Shown: positions 22,823 to 30,960, counted from the stretch's first letter. The stretch: 64,000 bases of DNA from Nocardioides carbamazepini (GCF_024614185.1 NZ_JAHTLF010000003.1:248001-312000), one strand, 5' to 3'. Notes: generated by a model not told the origin, from the letters alone. Translations and numbers: made by a program.

Positions 22823-25240
22823 TCAGGCCGACGAAGTCGCGTCTGTCTGCGAGTTCCGGACGGCCTGGTAGGCGAGACTGGTGATCGCCTTCTGGAGCTC
22901 GGCGTAGTCGTCAATTTCGTCTTGTGGGTCCTCGTGGAGCTTGAACCGCGATCGCCACGACGCGAGGGTCTTCAACACTTCGTCTGCTTCGGCCGAGTAG
23001 TCGAGCTGGGCTTCGATCTGCTCGATCAAGTTGAGAACGTCCTCACGGCGTGCCGCTCCCTTCTGGGTGCGGGTGAACTCGCGCTTGATGCGGTTGATTC
23101 GCGATGAGATCTGGTCGACGTCTCCGGCGCGGACGCTCTCACGCTGAAGGTAGGCGAGCCGCGACAGGAGTGTGCCGAAGTTCTGCTGGGCGGTCGTGAG
23201 GTCAGCAGCCGTGGTTACTCGCGTTCCGGTGTCGTCGTCCTCCCCCGCGAGGATTTCGGTGACCGCTCGTGCGAACGCGATCTTGTCGAGGTGGAAGTCG
23301 TCGACCTTCGCGGCGGCGGCGATCGCGCTCTGTAGCGCGTCGAGCAGACCCTTAACTCCGGCATCTGAGCCGTCTTCACCGAAGACCATCGCCTGGGTGA
23401 GGTTGAGGCCGTGCACGTCGACAGCCGGAACGAACTCGCGGCAGTAGCGGGCTGCCGCGTCGATCGCGATGTTGAGTGGTAAGAGGTCCTCGATCGCAAT
23501 CGCTCCGCAAGGGTTGTCGACCGCGTCAGCGTTGATGGCTTCACCGATCTGGAGGACGAACCGGTCGTCCATGACCGGCTTGCCGTTGTTCCCTCGCGTC
23601 TGGAGGTCTTGGCGGGCCTTGTCGCCGGGCTTGTCGGAGTCGAGCAGAGCGACGATCGCTGGCTTCTCGACGTCACGGCCACGGGCGAGGTAGACCATGT
23701 ACGGCACATGTTCGGTGCCGCCGGCCGGGACGATCGTAATGGCGTTGAGGTCGAGCCGGTCACGTGACGCGACCTTGACCGTCTTGAGCCACCGTGTCGC
23801 CCCAGCAAGGAGCACCTGGTCGGAGGGGCCCTCGACGACCAGGTTGCAGCCCGAGATGAAGGTGGTTTCGGCGACGAAGCTCCCGAACGCCGACCTGAGG
23901 GGTTCGTAGTGGTTGGCTGCGACGCTGCGTACGACTCGGGTCCCCTCGTCGTACTCGCCTTTCTCGAGAACACGGATCCGTCGAGCGTCGTTCTTGTCGA
24001 TCAAGAACGGTGAGTGGGTGACGTAGACGACCTGGACCGGCTTCCTTTCAGGGTCCTGCGGGTGTGCGAAGTCTTCAAAGATGCGGAGCAGGTCCTGCTG
24101 CGCCGAGGAGGAGAGGAACCGGTCGGGCTCATCCATCAGCAGCACTTCGGGCCGAGTGTCGTCGGCACGCTCGTGTGCGAGGTACTGGACGAAGTACGAC
24201 AGGTAGTACTTAAGGCCGTCACTGCGCTCGTCGAAGCTGTACGACTTGCCGGTGCGGTCGCGGATCTCGAACTGGAGGTCGAAGTCGAGGGCCGACACGA
24301 CCAGTTCGAAGTGGGAGTCCTGGGACCACCACTTCGGGAAGTTTAGGGCTCTGGCGATCTTGTCGTTGAGGGTATCGACGAGACTGGACGCGTAGCCGTT
24401 CTTGTTCTTGACCGCGTTCGCGAGTTCGGCGATCTGTTCACGCTCGATCCGTGCCACCTTGAACAGGAGGTCGGCGCCGAGTTTGTACTGCTGCAAGGTC
24501 GCCGGGTCTGGAGTCTCGACGATGTTCGCGGGTGAGAAGTTCGCTGCGATCGCTGCGGCGGACCCTTGGATCGTTGTCTCGTTGGCGAACAGGCCCGAGT
24601 GGGTCTTGAACCGGTCGATGATCGAGGTGACGAAATCCCGGCTGAGCGCCTTGTCCGGTGTGTCTCCGATCAGGAAATCCCAGGGGATGGAGTTGGGCAG
24701 CGGGACGTCGGCGTCGATCTCGGTGATGGCCGGCATTCGGAGCTTCTCGATGAGGGTCGGCTTCTTGACCTGGTAAGCCTCGGACCAGACACCGCTGGTC
24801 TCGACGTAGGCGCGCAGCCTATAAGCGGAGTTCATCCTGAAGAGGGCGAAGCGGGTGGGGTCGCCGATGTCGGTCGCTCCTGTCATCTCGGAGATGACCT
24901 TGACGTCGTCCGGGGTGATGTCGGTGAAGATGGCGCCGAATTCGGGGAGCACCATCTCGGCGCCGTCTCCGAAGTAGGGGGAGTAGCGGCAGAAGTCGCT
25001 TCGGTCGTACCCGGTCCCGTTGAGGGCGGCTTTGATGGCGCGGAGGATCTGGCTCTTGCCGGACTCGTTCGCGCCGACGATGGTGGTGGTGTCTGGTTCG
25101 AGCATGAGGCTGACGAACGGGTAGTCGCTGCCGTTGGGGGTGGTGTCCCACGGGTCGGGTGTGTAGTTCTCGTGGGAGGCGCGGAGGTAGTCGTAGTTGA
25201 GCGACCGGTAGAAGCGCGTGTAGATCTTGCGGAGTCGCAT
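22823..25240 (-). CDS. OLD-family ATPase-TOPRIM endonuclease
   Basis: An 805-residue protein of the overcoming-lysogenization-defect class. Walker A GANESGKS is at residues 56-63, Walker B EVLLMDEPDRFL near 366, the H-loop THSPFLID near 410, and a C-terminal TOPRIM domain has the Glu motif VVEGPSDQVLL near 468 and the acidic LLDSDKPGD near 533. Such proteins are ATP-regulated, metal-dependent DNA nucleases; GajA of the Gabija system is one example. The ATG at 25240 (MRLRKIYTRFYRSLNYDYLR, with GGAGG 10 bp before) is preferred to an ATG 39 bp upstream. No UvrD-like helicase partner is beside it; the divergent neighbour is a KAP NTPase. Within an integrated element, phage defence is the likely role (inference). 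Confidence 0.85.
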   Translation of the reverse strand: MRLRKIYTRFYRSLNYDYLRASHENYTPDPWDTTPNGSDYPFVSLMLEPDTTTIVGANESGKSQILRAIKAALNGTGYDRSDFCRYSPYFGDGAEMVLPEFGAIFTDITPDDVKVISEMTGATDIGDPTRFALFRMNSAYRLRAYVETSGVWSEAYQVKKPTLIEKLRMPAITEIDADVPLPNSIPWDFLIGDTPDKALSRDFVTSIIDRFKTHSGLFANETTIQGSAAAIAANFSPANIVETPDPATLQQYKLGADLLFKVARIEREQIAELANAVKNKNGYASSLVDTLNDKIARALNFPKWWSQDSHFELVVSALDFDLQFEIRDRTGKSYSFDERSDGLKYYLSYFVQYLAHERADDTRPEVLLMDEPDRFLSSSAQQDLLRIFEDFAHPQDPERKPVQVVYVTHSPFLIDKNDARRIRVLEKGEYDEGTRVVRSVAANHYEPLRSAFGSFVAETTFISGCNLVVEGPSDQVLLAGATRWLKTVKVASRDRLDLNAITIVPAGGTEHVPYMVYLARGRDVEKPAIVALLDSDKPGDKARQDLQTRGNNGKPVMDDRFVLQIGEAINADAVDNPCGAIAIEDLLPLNIAIDAAARYCREFVPAVDVHGLNLTQAMVFGEDGSDAGVKGLLDALQSAIAAAAKVDDFHLDKIAFARAVTEILAGEDDDTGTRVTTAADLTTAQQNFGTLLSRLAYLQRESVRAGDVDQISSRINRIKREFTRTQKGAARREDVLNLIEQIEAQLDYSAEADEVLKTLASWRSRFKLHEDPQDEIDDYAELQKAITSLAYQAVRNSQTDATSSA

Positions 25241-25742
25241 GGTGGGCCGCCTCCAGGCGTCGCCGAACGATATCGGCATCTTCGATGGCTGTTCCGGGGG
25301 TCGGACCGGGCGCCGCGAACGCAGTGTTCGACGCGCGGTGGCCGACTCACGCTAAATGCGTGACCGCGTCGCTCCAACCTACGGCGACTCGTGTCGAGAT
25401 TTGCTATTTTCGCTCGATTGGGTTGTCACGAGTTGCGAGGCGGTGCGAGATCGAGTCACGACTTCAAGTCGCACCCTCGACGCGCGCAAGTGCCGACCCG
25501 GCCTGTGATTACGGACATCTCCGCCTCGCGCGGACTGGGACTGAGCAGATCTGTGCCAGGTTCGCGACCAGGACCACATCACTCGTCCGTGATCTTGGCC
25601 GACGTGGGCAACGACCCCAGTGGGAAGTCCGGGTGCAGCCTCGAGCGGCCAGGCACTCGGCTCGGAGATTGTGTGAACTCGGTGGAGACGATCGTGCAGC
25701 ATGGTCGCCATGCAGCTCCGCGAGAAAGTCCGGTGATTTCTG
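25241..25742. other. Divergent intergenic region between OLD and KAP genes
   Basis: 502 bp without a convincing gene. A low-GC stretch around 25395-25426 is bounded by a 7-bp inverted repeat ACTCGTG (25387) / CACGAGT (25427-25433) and could hold divergent promoters. A small palindrome GCATGG-TCG-CCATGC sits at 25699-25713, 29 bp before the KAP start. Short open frames here lack ribosome binding sites and known motifs. Confidence 0.45.
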
Positions 25743-28142
25743 ATGACGTCGTCCAGTGCCGGGTCGCCCAACGAAGAGGTTCCAGACCTGATTGTGGATG
25801 CTCGACACGAGGCAGCCCGCATACGTGAGGAAGCGCGCGAGCAGGGTGCGGCGATCGTCAGCGAGATGCGTGAATCGGCGCAAGGCGAAGCGGTGCGGAT
25901 CATTGAACACAGCAAGCGACTTATCGAACGCGACCGCCGCAACTCACTGCGCGAGATGTTGCAACCGACGTCACGAGCTGTCAGCAGCAGCTATGCGCCA
26001 CCAGTCCACACGCGCCTGACAAGCGATGGCGGACCAAGGGTCGACCTGCTCGATGTCTCCGACGACGCGCGTGCACTCGGATCGCTGCTCGCTTCACGGT
26101 CGCTGACACCGCCGTTCGTGCTCGGCATCTACGGAGAATGGGGGAGCGGCAAGTCGTTCTTCATGCGACAGGTCGAGGCCAACATTCGAGACTTAACGAA
26201 AAGCAAGGTGCCCGGCTCTCCGTTCTGTCGCAACGTCGCGCACGTCTGGTTCAACGCATGGCACTACGAAGACGGCAATTTGTGGGCAAGCCTTATCGAC
26301 CAGATCTTCGATGTGCTAAGTGAACGTCCCAGCCGCTATCAAGCCCTAGTCCGCGAAGCCATCGAGAATCTGACAAGTGCCGAAGAGGTCACCGCAGTGG
26401 CCGAGGCTCGCGTCCAAGCAGCCTCAGATCGTGTCCGCCAGGCGAACGATGCCCTCGACATCGCCCAACGACGCCGTGACGACGCCGTCACCGAGGCCCG
26501 GAGGGTCCGAGCTACCGACCTCTGGCAGACGATCACGGTGGCCGCCGCAGACGATGGTCTTGCAGACCAAGTCCGCAGCGCCGCCGGCGAGCTTGGTCTC
26601 AATAGCGTCGCCGAAACAGCGACCGAGCTACGCGCGGCCACGGAATCAATCCGCGACACCGCAGACCGTGCACGCGCGCTAGCGACCGTCGGAGGGCTGA
26701 GGTCGCCGATCGCCATCGCGATCTACGCCTGGGTCGTTGTCGCCACTGTCGCGGTCCTCGTAGCGTTCCTAGTCGAGGACTGGGGACAGGCGTCGGCATC
26801 GATAGCCCTCTACTTCGGCCAGGTCGTCGCAATCGGATCGTCGGCTGCTGCATGGCTCAAACGTCAACAACAGACGGCAAGGCGCCTCCTCGCTCCTGCG
26901 GAGCGGCTTCAGGCCAGGTTGGACAGGCAGGTGGAGGCGGCACAGGTCGAGCACGCTGCCGCTCTGGCCGCCGCCGAGGACGAGCTCCGAGCGTCCCAAG
27001 CCGAACTACAGGACGCTAGGGCCACCGCTGCTGCCGCCGAGATTGGCGCTGAAAACGCTCGCCGCGAGCGCCATGACTTGACCGGCAGCCGGCTGCTCCA
27101 CACATATCTGCAAGACCGAGCCGAGAGCACCGATTATCAGAACTATCTCGGTGTCGTCGCACTCGCACACCGCGACTTGCGCGACCTCGTCGAGTTCATG
27201 AACGCCGTCGACTCTGACGACAACGATCGACTCGAGCGGATCATCTTGTACATCGACGACCTCGACCGCTGCGAGTCTCAAACGGTCGCCGACGTCCTCG
27301 CCGCCATCCATCTGCTCCTTGCTCTTCCGCTCTTCACCGTCGTCGTCGGTGTCAGTCCACAACGGCTCGAAAGGTCTCTGAGCGAGACCCGCGAACACCT
27401 CCTCGGTGCTGTCGACGGCGAGAATGCCAACACCTACCTCGAGAAAATCTTCCAACTCACGTTCACGTTGAGACCGATGACAGCAGCCACGACCCGGAAC
27501 CTCCTGTTCGGGCTTGCCTTCGAATCGATTCACGGCGCCGACGAACTGTCCACGACCCCGGATCTCCACGCCCGCCATCGAGGGCCCGAACAAGACGACG
27601 CACTAGACGACATGGGAACGAGTGGCGGCCCCAACCCCGACGGCAGTCGCCGCTACCGGACGCGACTCGGTGACAACCCGTCACCGTCGCCCACCACCCT
27701 CGCGTCGGCGCTCAACCTCGACGAACGAGAGTTCGGACTCATCCAAACCGTTGCGCCGCTGCTCTCCACGACGCCTCGACGATCCCAGCGGTTTCTCAAC
27801 CTGTACCTGGCACTCCGAGCCCGTTACCCCGACTCCGACCAGGCATACGACCAGCTCCTCACCACCACCGCGATCGCGCTTGGCGTCCCCAACGCGTTGC
27901 AGGCAACTCTGGATACCCCTCCACGCCAGCACAGCACCGCAGCACGTGAACTCCTCGAACACTCCACCGGGGTCGAGATAGAGAGGTTGAACCAGACGAT
28001 GTTCGACAACTCCAACGAGATCGCGCTCTCTCGAACAGAGCTCGACCTCTGGATAGATCGGATCTGGCCTTACTTGCCGCGCGGCTACCAACCCGTCTTC
28101 ATGGCGGACGAGGACGGCGGACGAGGACCGGCCGGTCCCTGA
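25743..28142 (+). CDS. Membrane-associated KAP-family P-loop NTPase with coiled coils
   Basis: A 799-residue protein. Residues 1-70 form a charged helix (ARHEAARIREEAREQGAAIV). The KAP NTPase starts near residue 110: Walker A GEWGSGKS at about 130-137, FNAWHYEDGNLWASLIDQIF near 165, then an insertion with coiled coil, two membrane helices (AIAIYAWVVVATVAVLVAFL near 325 and IALYFGQVVAIGSSAAAWL near 355) and another coiled coil (AAQVEHAAALAAAEDELRAS). Walker B IILYIDDLDR is near 500-509. The membrane insertion inside the P-loop domain is a KAP hallmark; some KAP proteins are phage-exclusion factors. It faces the OLD-family nuclease from a shared promoter region, so a two-gene defence unit is plausible but unproven. 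Confidence 0.85.
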   Translation: MTSSSAGSPNEEVPDLIVDARHEAARIREEAREQGAAIVSEMRESAQGEAVRIIEHSKRLIERDRRNSLREMLQPTSRAVSSSYAPPVHTRLTSDGGPRVDLLDVSDDARALGSLLASRSLTPPFVLGIYGEWGSGKSFFMRQVEANIRDLTKSKVPGSPFCRNVAHVWFNAWHYEDGNLWASLIDQIFDVLSERPSRYQALVREAIENLTSAEEVTAVAEARVQAASDRVRQANDALDIAQRRRDDAVTEARRVRATDLWQTITVAAADDGLADQVRSAAGELGLNSVAETATELRAATESIRDTADRARALATVGGLRSPIAIAIYAWVVVATVAVLVAFLVEDWGQASASIALYFGQVVAIGSSAAAWLKRQQQTARRLLAPAERLQARLDRQVEAAQVEHAAALAAAEDELRASQAELQDARATAAAAEIGAENARRERHDLTGSRLLHTYLQDRAESTDYQNYLGVVALAHRDLRDLVEFMNAVDSDDNDRLERIILYIDDLDRCESQTVADVLAAIHLLLALPLFTVVVGVSPQRLERSLSETREHLLGAVDGENANTYLEKIFQLTFTLRPMTAATTRNLLFGLAFESIHGADELSTTPDLHARHRGPEQDDALDDMGTSGGPNPDGSRRYRTRLGDNPSPSPTTLASALNLDEREFGLIQTVAPLLSTTPRRSQRFLNLYLALRARYPDSDQAYDQLLTTTAIALGVPNALQATLDTPPRQHSTAARELLEHSTGVEIERLNQTMFDNSNEIALSRTELDLWIDRIWPYLPRGYQPVFMADEDGGRGPAGP

Positions 28143-28485
28143 TAGCGAAAGTCCCGATCGCCCGGACTGGTCAGCTGCTCGAAAGGCAGCGGACGTCGGT
28201 CATCCGGTCGTGACGGGATTTCGAAGGGGACCGGGAGCTTTCGGGTGGCGAGACTGCGCCCGGGGCCGATCTTATCGCCGGTCTTCAAGGTAGGGCCCGG
28301 TGCACTCCGAGGTGCGTCCTTCCGCCGCCTTTGCAGCGCGGCAGCGCGAGCGGTTCGGACGTGGCGAGAACGATGTCGGAGCTCTCGAAGTCGCGCGAGC
28401 GAGTCTCGAGCGTCCTGCAGGTCGCTTCCGCGTCCGACGTCTGCGCTCGATGCTGACACCGACGGCGAGCATGGTGCGCATACAG
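28143..28485. other. Non-coding stretch downstream of the KAP NTPase
   Basis: 343 bp between the KAP stop and the left inverted repeat. No open frame with a credible ribosome binding site or recognisable motif was found on either strand. The 13-mer GGATTTCGAAGGG at 28216-28228 recurs in direct orientation at 29545-29557, on the other side of the inverted-repeat module. Confidence 0.4.
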
Positions 28486-28539
28486 CGATGAAGTGCCACA
28501 CACCTAGTGCATTGTCGGTTGAGTTGCGTCCGGCGCAAT
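28486..28539 (+). repeat. Left 54-bp terminal inverted repeat of a 960-bp module
   Basis: Reverse-complement partner of 29392-29445. They match at 43 of 54 positions with no gaps, arranged as conserved blocks GAAGTGCCACACACCT, TGCATTGTCGG and CGTCCGGCGCAAT separated by unmatched 2-bp and 8-bp spacers. Matching stops sharply at both ends. The inner end touches the stop codon of the zinc-ribbon gene. Confidence 0.88.
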
Positions 28540-28886
28540 CACCGGCGGCGCCAGTGCGTGCCTGGGCGGGGCCGGCGAAGGCGCTCCAGCTCGTCGGCGA
28601 CGCTGCTCCACTTCGCCTCCTTGAATGCGCCGCGGGCGTCGCGGTCGGCGAGTTCGCGCAGGATTCGTCGGCAGGCGCCGGGGGAGTCCAGGGCTGCGTG
28701 GACGTGTTCGTCGAGGCTGGTGGCTTCCTTGATGAACGTGACGGCGGTGTGGCCTGCTTCGGCGGCTCGTCGCTCCTCGGACGCGAGTCGGCGGCAGGCG
28801 CTGCTGCACCACCGTCGCGGACGGCCCGGCCTGGGGCGGTCGGAGACGGGGAACGGTTTCCCGCAGCGAGGGCAGGCCGTGATCAT
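28539..28886 (-). CDS. Zinc-ribbon-like hypothetical protein of an inverted-repeat module
   Basis: A 115-residue protein with two Cys pairs in the first 35 residues: CPRCGKPFP and RRWCSSACRR, a treble-clef or zinc-ribbon pattern, followed by a helical, charged C-terminus (DARGAFKEAKWSSVADELER). No function can be assigned. The ATG at 28886 overlaps the stop of the upstream HTH gene (ATGA), so the two are co-translated. Its stop codon coincides with the inner edge of the 54-bp inverted repeat, so the pair of genes fills the module from one side. Its size and partner suggest an accessory DNA-binding factor of a mobile unit. Confidence 0.65.
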   Translation of the reverse strand: MITACPRCGKPFPVSDRPRPGRPRRWCSSACRRLASEERRAAEAGHTAVTFIKEATSLDEHVHAALDSPGACRRILRELADRDARGAFKEAKWSSVADELERLRRPRPGTHWRRR

Positions 28887-29206
28887 TGGTCGCGCTCTAC
28901 GGTGAGTGTCCAGTCCGCGACGGTGCGGGGATGCCAACGCAGGTGTTTGCCGACACGGAACCCTTTAGGGCCAAGTCCCTTTGCTCGCCAGGCGTAGATG
29001 GTCTTGACCGGTACGCCGAGGTGGTCGGCCAGATCTGCAGCGGTCCAGAGACGTTCACCGGTGCTGTCGTTCCCGGTTTTTGCGGGAGTGCTCGGTCGTG
29101 ACGAAGACTGCACAGCTCGCCGAGGCCGTGCTGATTTGCGCGGTGGTTGCGGTGGCAGCTCCTCCCAGAGACTTGGTTGGTCCTGTTCGTGCTTGTCGTT
29201 CCTCAT
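28883..29206 (-). CDS. Excisionase/MerR-type helix-turn-helix protein of an inverted-repeat module
   Basis: A 107-residue protein. The first 50 residues are polar and disordered (MRNDKHEQDQPSLWEELPPQ), then comes an HTH_17 winged helix: LWTAADLADHLGVPVKTIYA, WRAKGLGPKGFRVGKHLRWH and PRTVADWTLTVERDQ. This is the Xis-like fold used to bind attachment sites or terminal repeats. The start ATG at 29206 precedes the conserved domain by a normal distance; an open frame continues upstream without similarity. It is the first gene of a two-gene operon lying wholly between the 54-bp inverted repeats. Confidence 0.78.
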   Translation of the reverse strand: MRNDKHEQDQPSLWEELPPQPPRKSARPRRAVQSSSRPSTPAKTGNDSTGERLWTAADLADHLGVPVKTIYAWRAKGLGPKGFRVGKHLRWHPRTVADWTLTVERDQ

Positions 29207-29391
29207 CGCAGCCTCGTCCCGATCCCGTGGATGCCCGTTGCGCCACTGTTGGTCTCCTAGGGGGCGAGTTGTTGTGGGTGCGATCACCGCCAGCACGGGA
29301 TGACGGCGAGTCGTCCGATCCGAGCGCTGCTCTGCTTGGAGTCGCCGTGCCGGACACGATGGGGACGCGGGGCTCATCGAGCGGCGAGCGC
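29207..29391. promoter_or_regulatory. Leader/promoter region of the HTH-zinc-ribbon operon
   Basis: 185 bp between the HTH gene start and the right inverted repeat. It should hold the promoter reading leftward into the operon; no confident -35/-10 pair was recognised. No other gene is seen. Confidence 0.3.
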
Positions 29392-29445
29392 ATTGCGCCG
29401 GACGATTTCACCCCGACAATGCAAGAGGTGTGTGGCACTTCGTCG
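29392..29445 (-). repeat. Right 54-bp terminal inverted repeat of the 960-bp module
   Basis: Mirror of 28486-28539. The shared block AGGTGTGTGGCACTTC lies outermost, then CCGACAATGCA, then ATTGCGCCGGACG inward. No target-site duplication is evident just outside (left flank ...ATACAG, right flank GTCGCG...). The next 190 bp to 29638 hold no gene; GGGGGGAC at 29459 echoes the GTCCCCCC repeats near xis. Confidence 0.88.
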
Positions 29446-29638
29446 GTCGCGGAAATCTGGGGGGACGCTGAGGGGCGCGGGTGACGGCTGGGGCGTCGGG
29501 TTCGGATCGGGCTGGCTGGACGGCTCAGTGAGTCGGTGGGGAGCGGATTTCGAAGGGTTCTGGGGTTCGGTGATCGCTCGGGGACCGGGAATGTCGTAGG
29601 TGACTGTCAGAGTCCATGTCGACACGAGTGAGGACCGG

Positions 29639-29941
29639 ATGAGTCAGCAGACGATCAAGCAGCAGGCGCGGCGTACGGCGCGGGAGATGGCCGAGAAGCG
29701 GCGCAAGGAGCGCGAGGAGCGGGAGCGCCGGGTGATCGACCTGGCCGAGCGGGTCATGGTCGCGATCGGTGAGCGCGACGCTGCGGTGGCTGAGACCGAG
29801 AAGCGTGCGGGTGAGGCGCTGCGGGAGTTGACCGAGGTCGAGGGCCTGTCCCTGGGCGAGGCCGTCGAGTGGTGCGGCGAGACGATCACCGTGCGGGAGG
29901 CGACGCGGCTGCGGCGGCTGGCCGCCACAGCTCGCCCGTGA
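29639..29941 (+). CDS. Small charged helical protein of the accessory element
   Basis: A 100-residue protein starting at ATG 29639 (MSQQTIKQQARRTAREMAEK) with GAGGACCGG as ribosome binding site; a GTG 39 bp upstream in frame is an alternative. Residues 5-65 are an almost continuous Arg/Glu/Lys-rich helix (KRRKEREERERRVIDLAERV ... RDAAVAETEKRAGEALRELT), followed by a short globular end LSLGEAVEWCGETITVREAT. No family was recognised beyond the general type of small coiled-coil proteins found in actinobacterial mobile elements. It is the last clear gene before the catabolic region. Confidence 0.65.
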   Translation: MSQQTIKQQARRTAREMAEKRRKEREERERRVIDLAERVMVAIGERDAAVAETEKRAGEALRELTEVEGLSLGEAVEWCGETITVREATRLRRLAATARP

Positions 29942-30122
29942 CGCCATCGATCGCCGCTGCCGCGACCGATCGTGCGTGCACATCGAGCCCAACGCTCGTA
30001 CGCTCGGTAAACACCGGGGCCTCCCACAATTGTCGGATAGGCCAAGCAGGCAGCCCCTGCTCGGTAACCCACGAATCTTGTGAGTGAGGCCCCGGCCCGC
30101 AACCGCCTCAAGGCCGAGCCGG
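29942..30122. other. Gene-free stretch at the element/catabolic-region boundary
   Basis: Contains no recognisable gene. GGGGCCT (30015) and AGGCCCC (30086) give an imperfect dyad. The junction of the integrated element with the chromosome may lie here, but no copy of the tRNA-Arg 3' end was seen. Confidence 0.3.
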
Positions 30123-30690
30123 TCACGTCATACCGTCTAGGTAGACGGCCAGCGCATGTGGGGCGAAGAGCTCGGCCGCCTCCGGCGCCAGCAGCCCAAC
30201 TTGCTCTGCGAAGCCTGTGGTGTGTCGCTCCGCGAGCTCCCCGGCGTCCGAGCCTTTGCCGGCGGCCAACAGTTCTAGAGGGCCCCGGTGCTCGATCTGA
30301 AGATCCTGTGCAATGGATCACCACTCATCCGACCCTGCAAGCCCTTCCGTCATTAATCTAGCAAACTGCGCCACTCAGGCTGGACAACATCATCGACGCA
30401 ATCACGTTGCCCGAGAGTCGGGCCAGGCCCAGGTGGAACTCCACGTCCGCGTGATGAAACTCGTGGAGATTGCGAGCCTCGTCCATGGCGTCAATGAGTC
30501 GCGGGGCTGGTTAGCGCCTCATCAGGGACGGGCGCGTTGATTTGCCGCAACGCCCCGCACTCGAGCATCACGCGCGTACGAACGGACCGGAAGGCTGCTC
30601 GTCGCTCGTGCATACGGAGGGCGGATGTCCACCCGGCCTCGTGGTCGGCACGACGATCGCGCCGGCTTGAGGTCCCGATCCAACGGAACT
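30123..30690 (-). pseudogene. Degraded GntR/FCD-family transcription regulator
   Basis: Three successive minus-strand reading frames give pieces of one FCD ligand domain. From about 30640: VRTRVMLECGALRQINAPVP then a frameshift near 30500; next RLIDAMDEARNLHEFHHADV followed by EFHLGLARLSGNVIASMM, ending at a TAG (30358-30360); then after further shifts and an in-frame TGA, RGPLELLAAGKGSDAGELAE, RHTTGFAEQVGLL and a terminal stop at 30123. The D-x3-H (DVEFH) metal-ligand motif is typical of FCD domains. The N-terminal winged helix could not be reconstructed, so the 5' limit is approximate. It probably once regulated the divergent catabolic operon at 30961. Confidence 0.72.
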
Positions 30691-30854
30691 CTTGACGACA
30701 CCCCACCGGGTCAGGCCCGAGGAACATCATCGGGTGCCTTCGATGGTCAGTGCTCACGGCGGACCGCTACGCCAGGAGTGCGCCGGACCTTCCGGCGCCA
30801 GTGCAACACGACCGAGCGCGAGGTCGCGGTGTCGCAGGACTCGGCGGTGGACTT

Positions 30855-30881
30855 ATAGTCCGACTCTAACAGTCGGACTAT
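30855..30881. promoter_or_regulatory. Perfect 10-bp dyad operator ATAGTCCGAC-N7-GTCGGACTAT
   Basis: The arms 30855-30864 and 30872-30881 are exact reverse complements separated by TCTAACA. The right arm abuts the -35 hexamer of the promoter at 30881, an ideal place for a repressor. The core GTCCGAC recurs as a pair in the divergent region at 46634-46692. A second small dyad GTGAC-AGCG-GTCAC follows at 30918-30931 near the expected transcription start. Confidence 0.7.
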
Positions 30882-30909
30882 TGACTGAGTGTTTCCAGCG
30901 CTCTAGCCT
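30881..30909 (+). promoter_or_regulatory. Sigma70-type promoter of the monooxygenase operon
   Basis: TTGACT at 30881-30886 and TAGCCT at 30904-30909 are separated by 17 bp, giving a strong housekeeping-type promoter. Transcription would begin near 30916, leaving a 45-nt leader to the ATG at 30961 that contains GAGGAGGG as ribosome binding site. Confidence 0.65.
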
Positions 30910-30960
30910 GGGCGGCTGTGACAGCGGTCACGGTCATGCACAAGCCCTGAGGAGGGCCCG

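Larger units (their letters stand above)
20900..29941. mobile_element. Integrative element at tRNA-Arg (left end clear, right end not located)
   Basis: The left end is set by the 3' half of tRNA-Arg(ACG), followed by xis and a tyrosine integrase. Cargo comprises an OLD-family nuclease, a KAP NTPase, an inverted-repeat-bounded HTH/zinc-ribbon module and a small coiled-coil protein. Several of these genes look less GC-rich and have different codon choice from the flanking genes. No second copy of the tRNA 3' end was found by eye up to 31 kb, so the right limit given is only the last accessory-type gene before a catabolic-region pseudogene. No conjugation or replication gene is seen. Confidence 0.6.

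Noticed and set aside
25391..25828. Open frames in the OLD/KAP gap as a third defence gene
   Set aside because: No ribosome binding site, no domain-like hydrophobic pattern and overlap with the KAP start.
28272..28538. Short minus-strand frame crossing the left inverted repeat
   Set aside because: Arg-rich with no motif or ribosome binding site; it runs through the repeat arm and is better explained as chance.
28216..29557. 13-bp direct repeat GGATTTCGAAGGG on both sides of the inverted-repeat module, considered as target-site duplication
   Set aside because: Copies lie 258 bp and 100 bp outside the repeat ends, so they cannot be a simple duplication; possibly chance or remnants.
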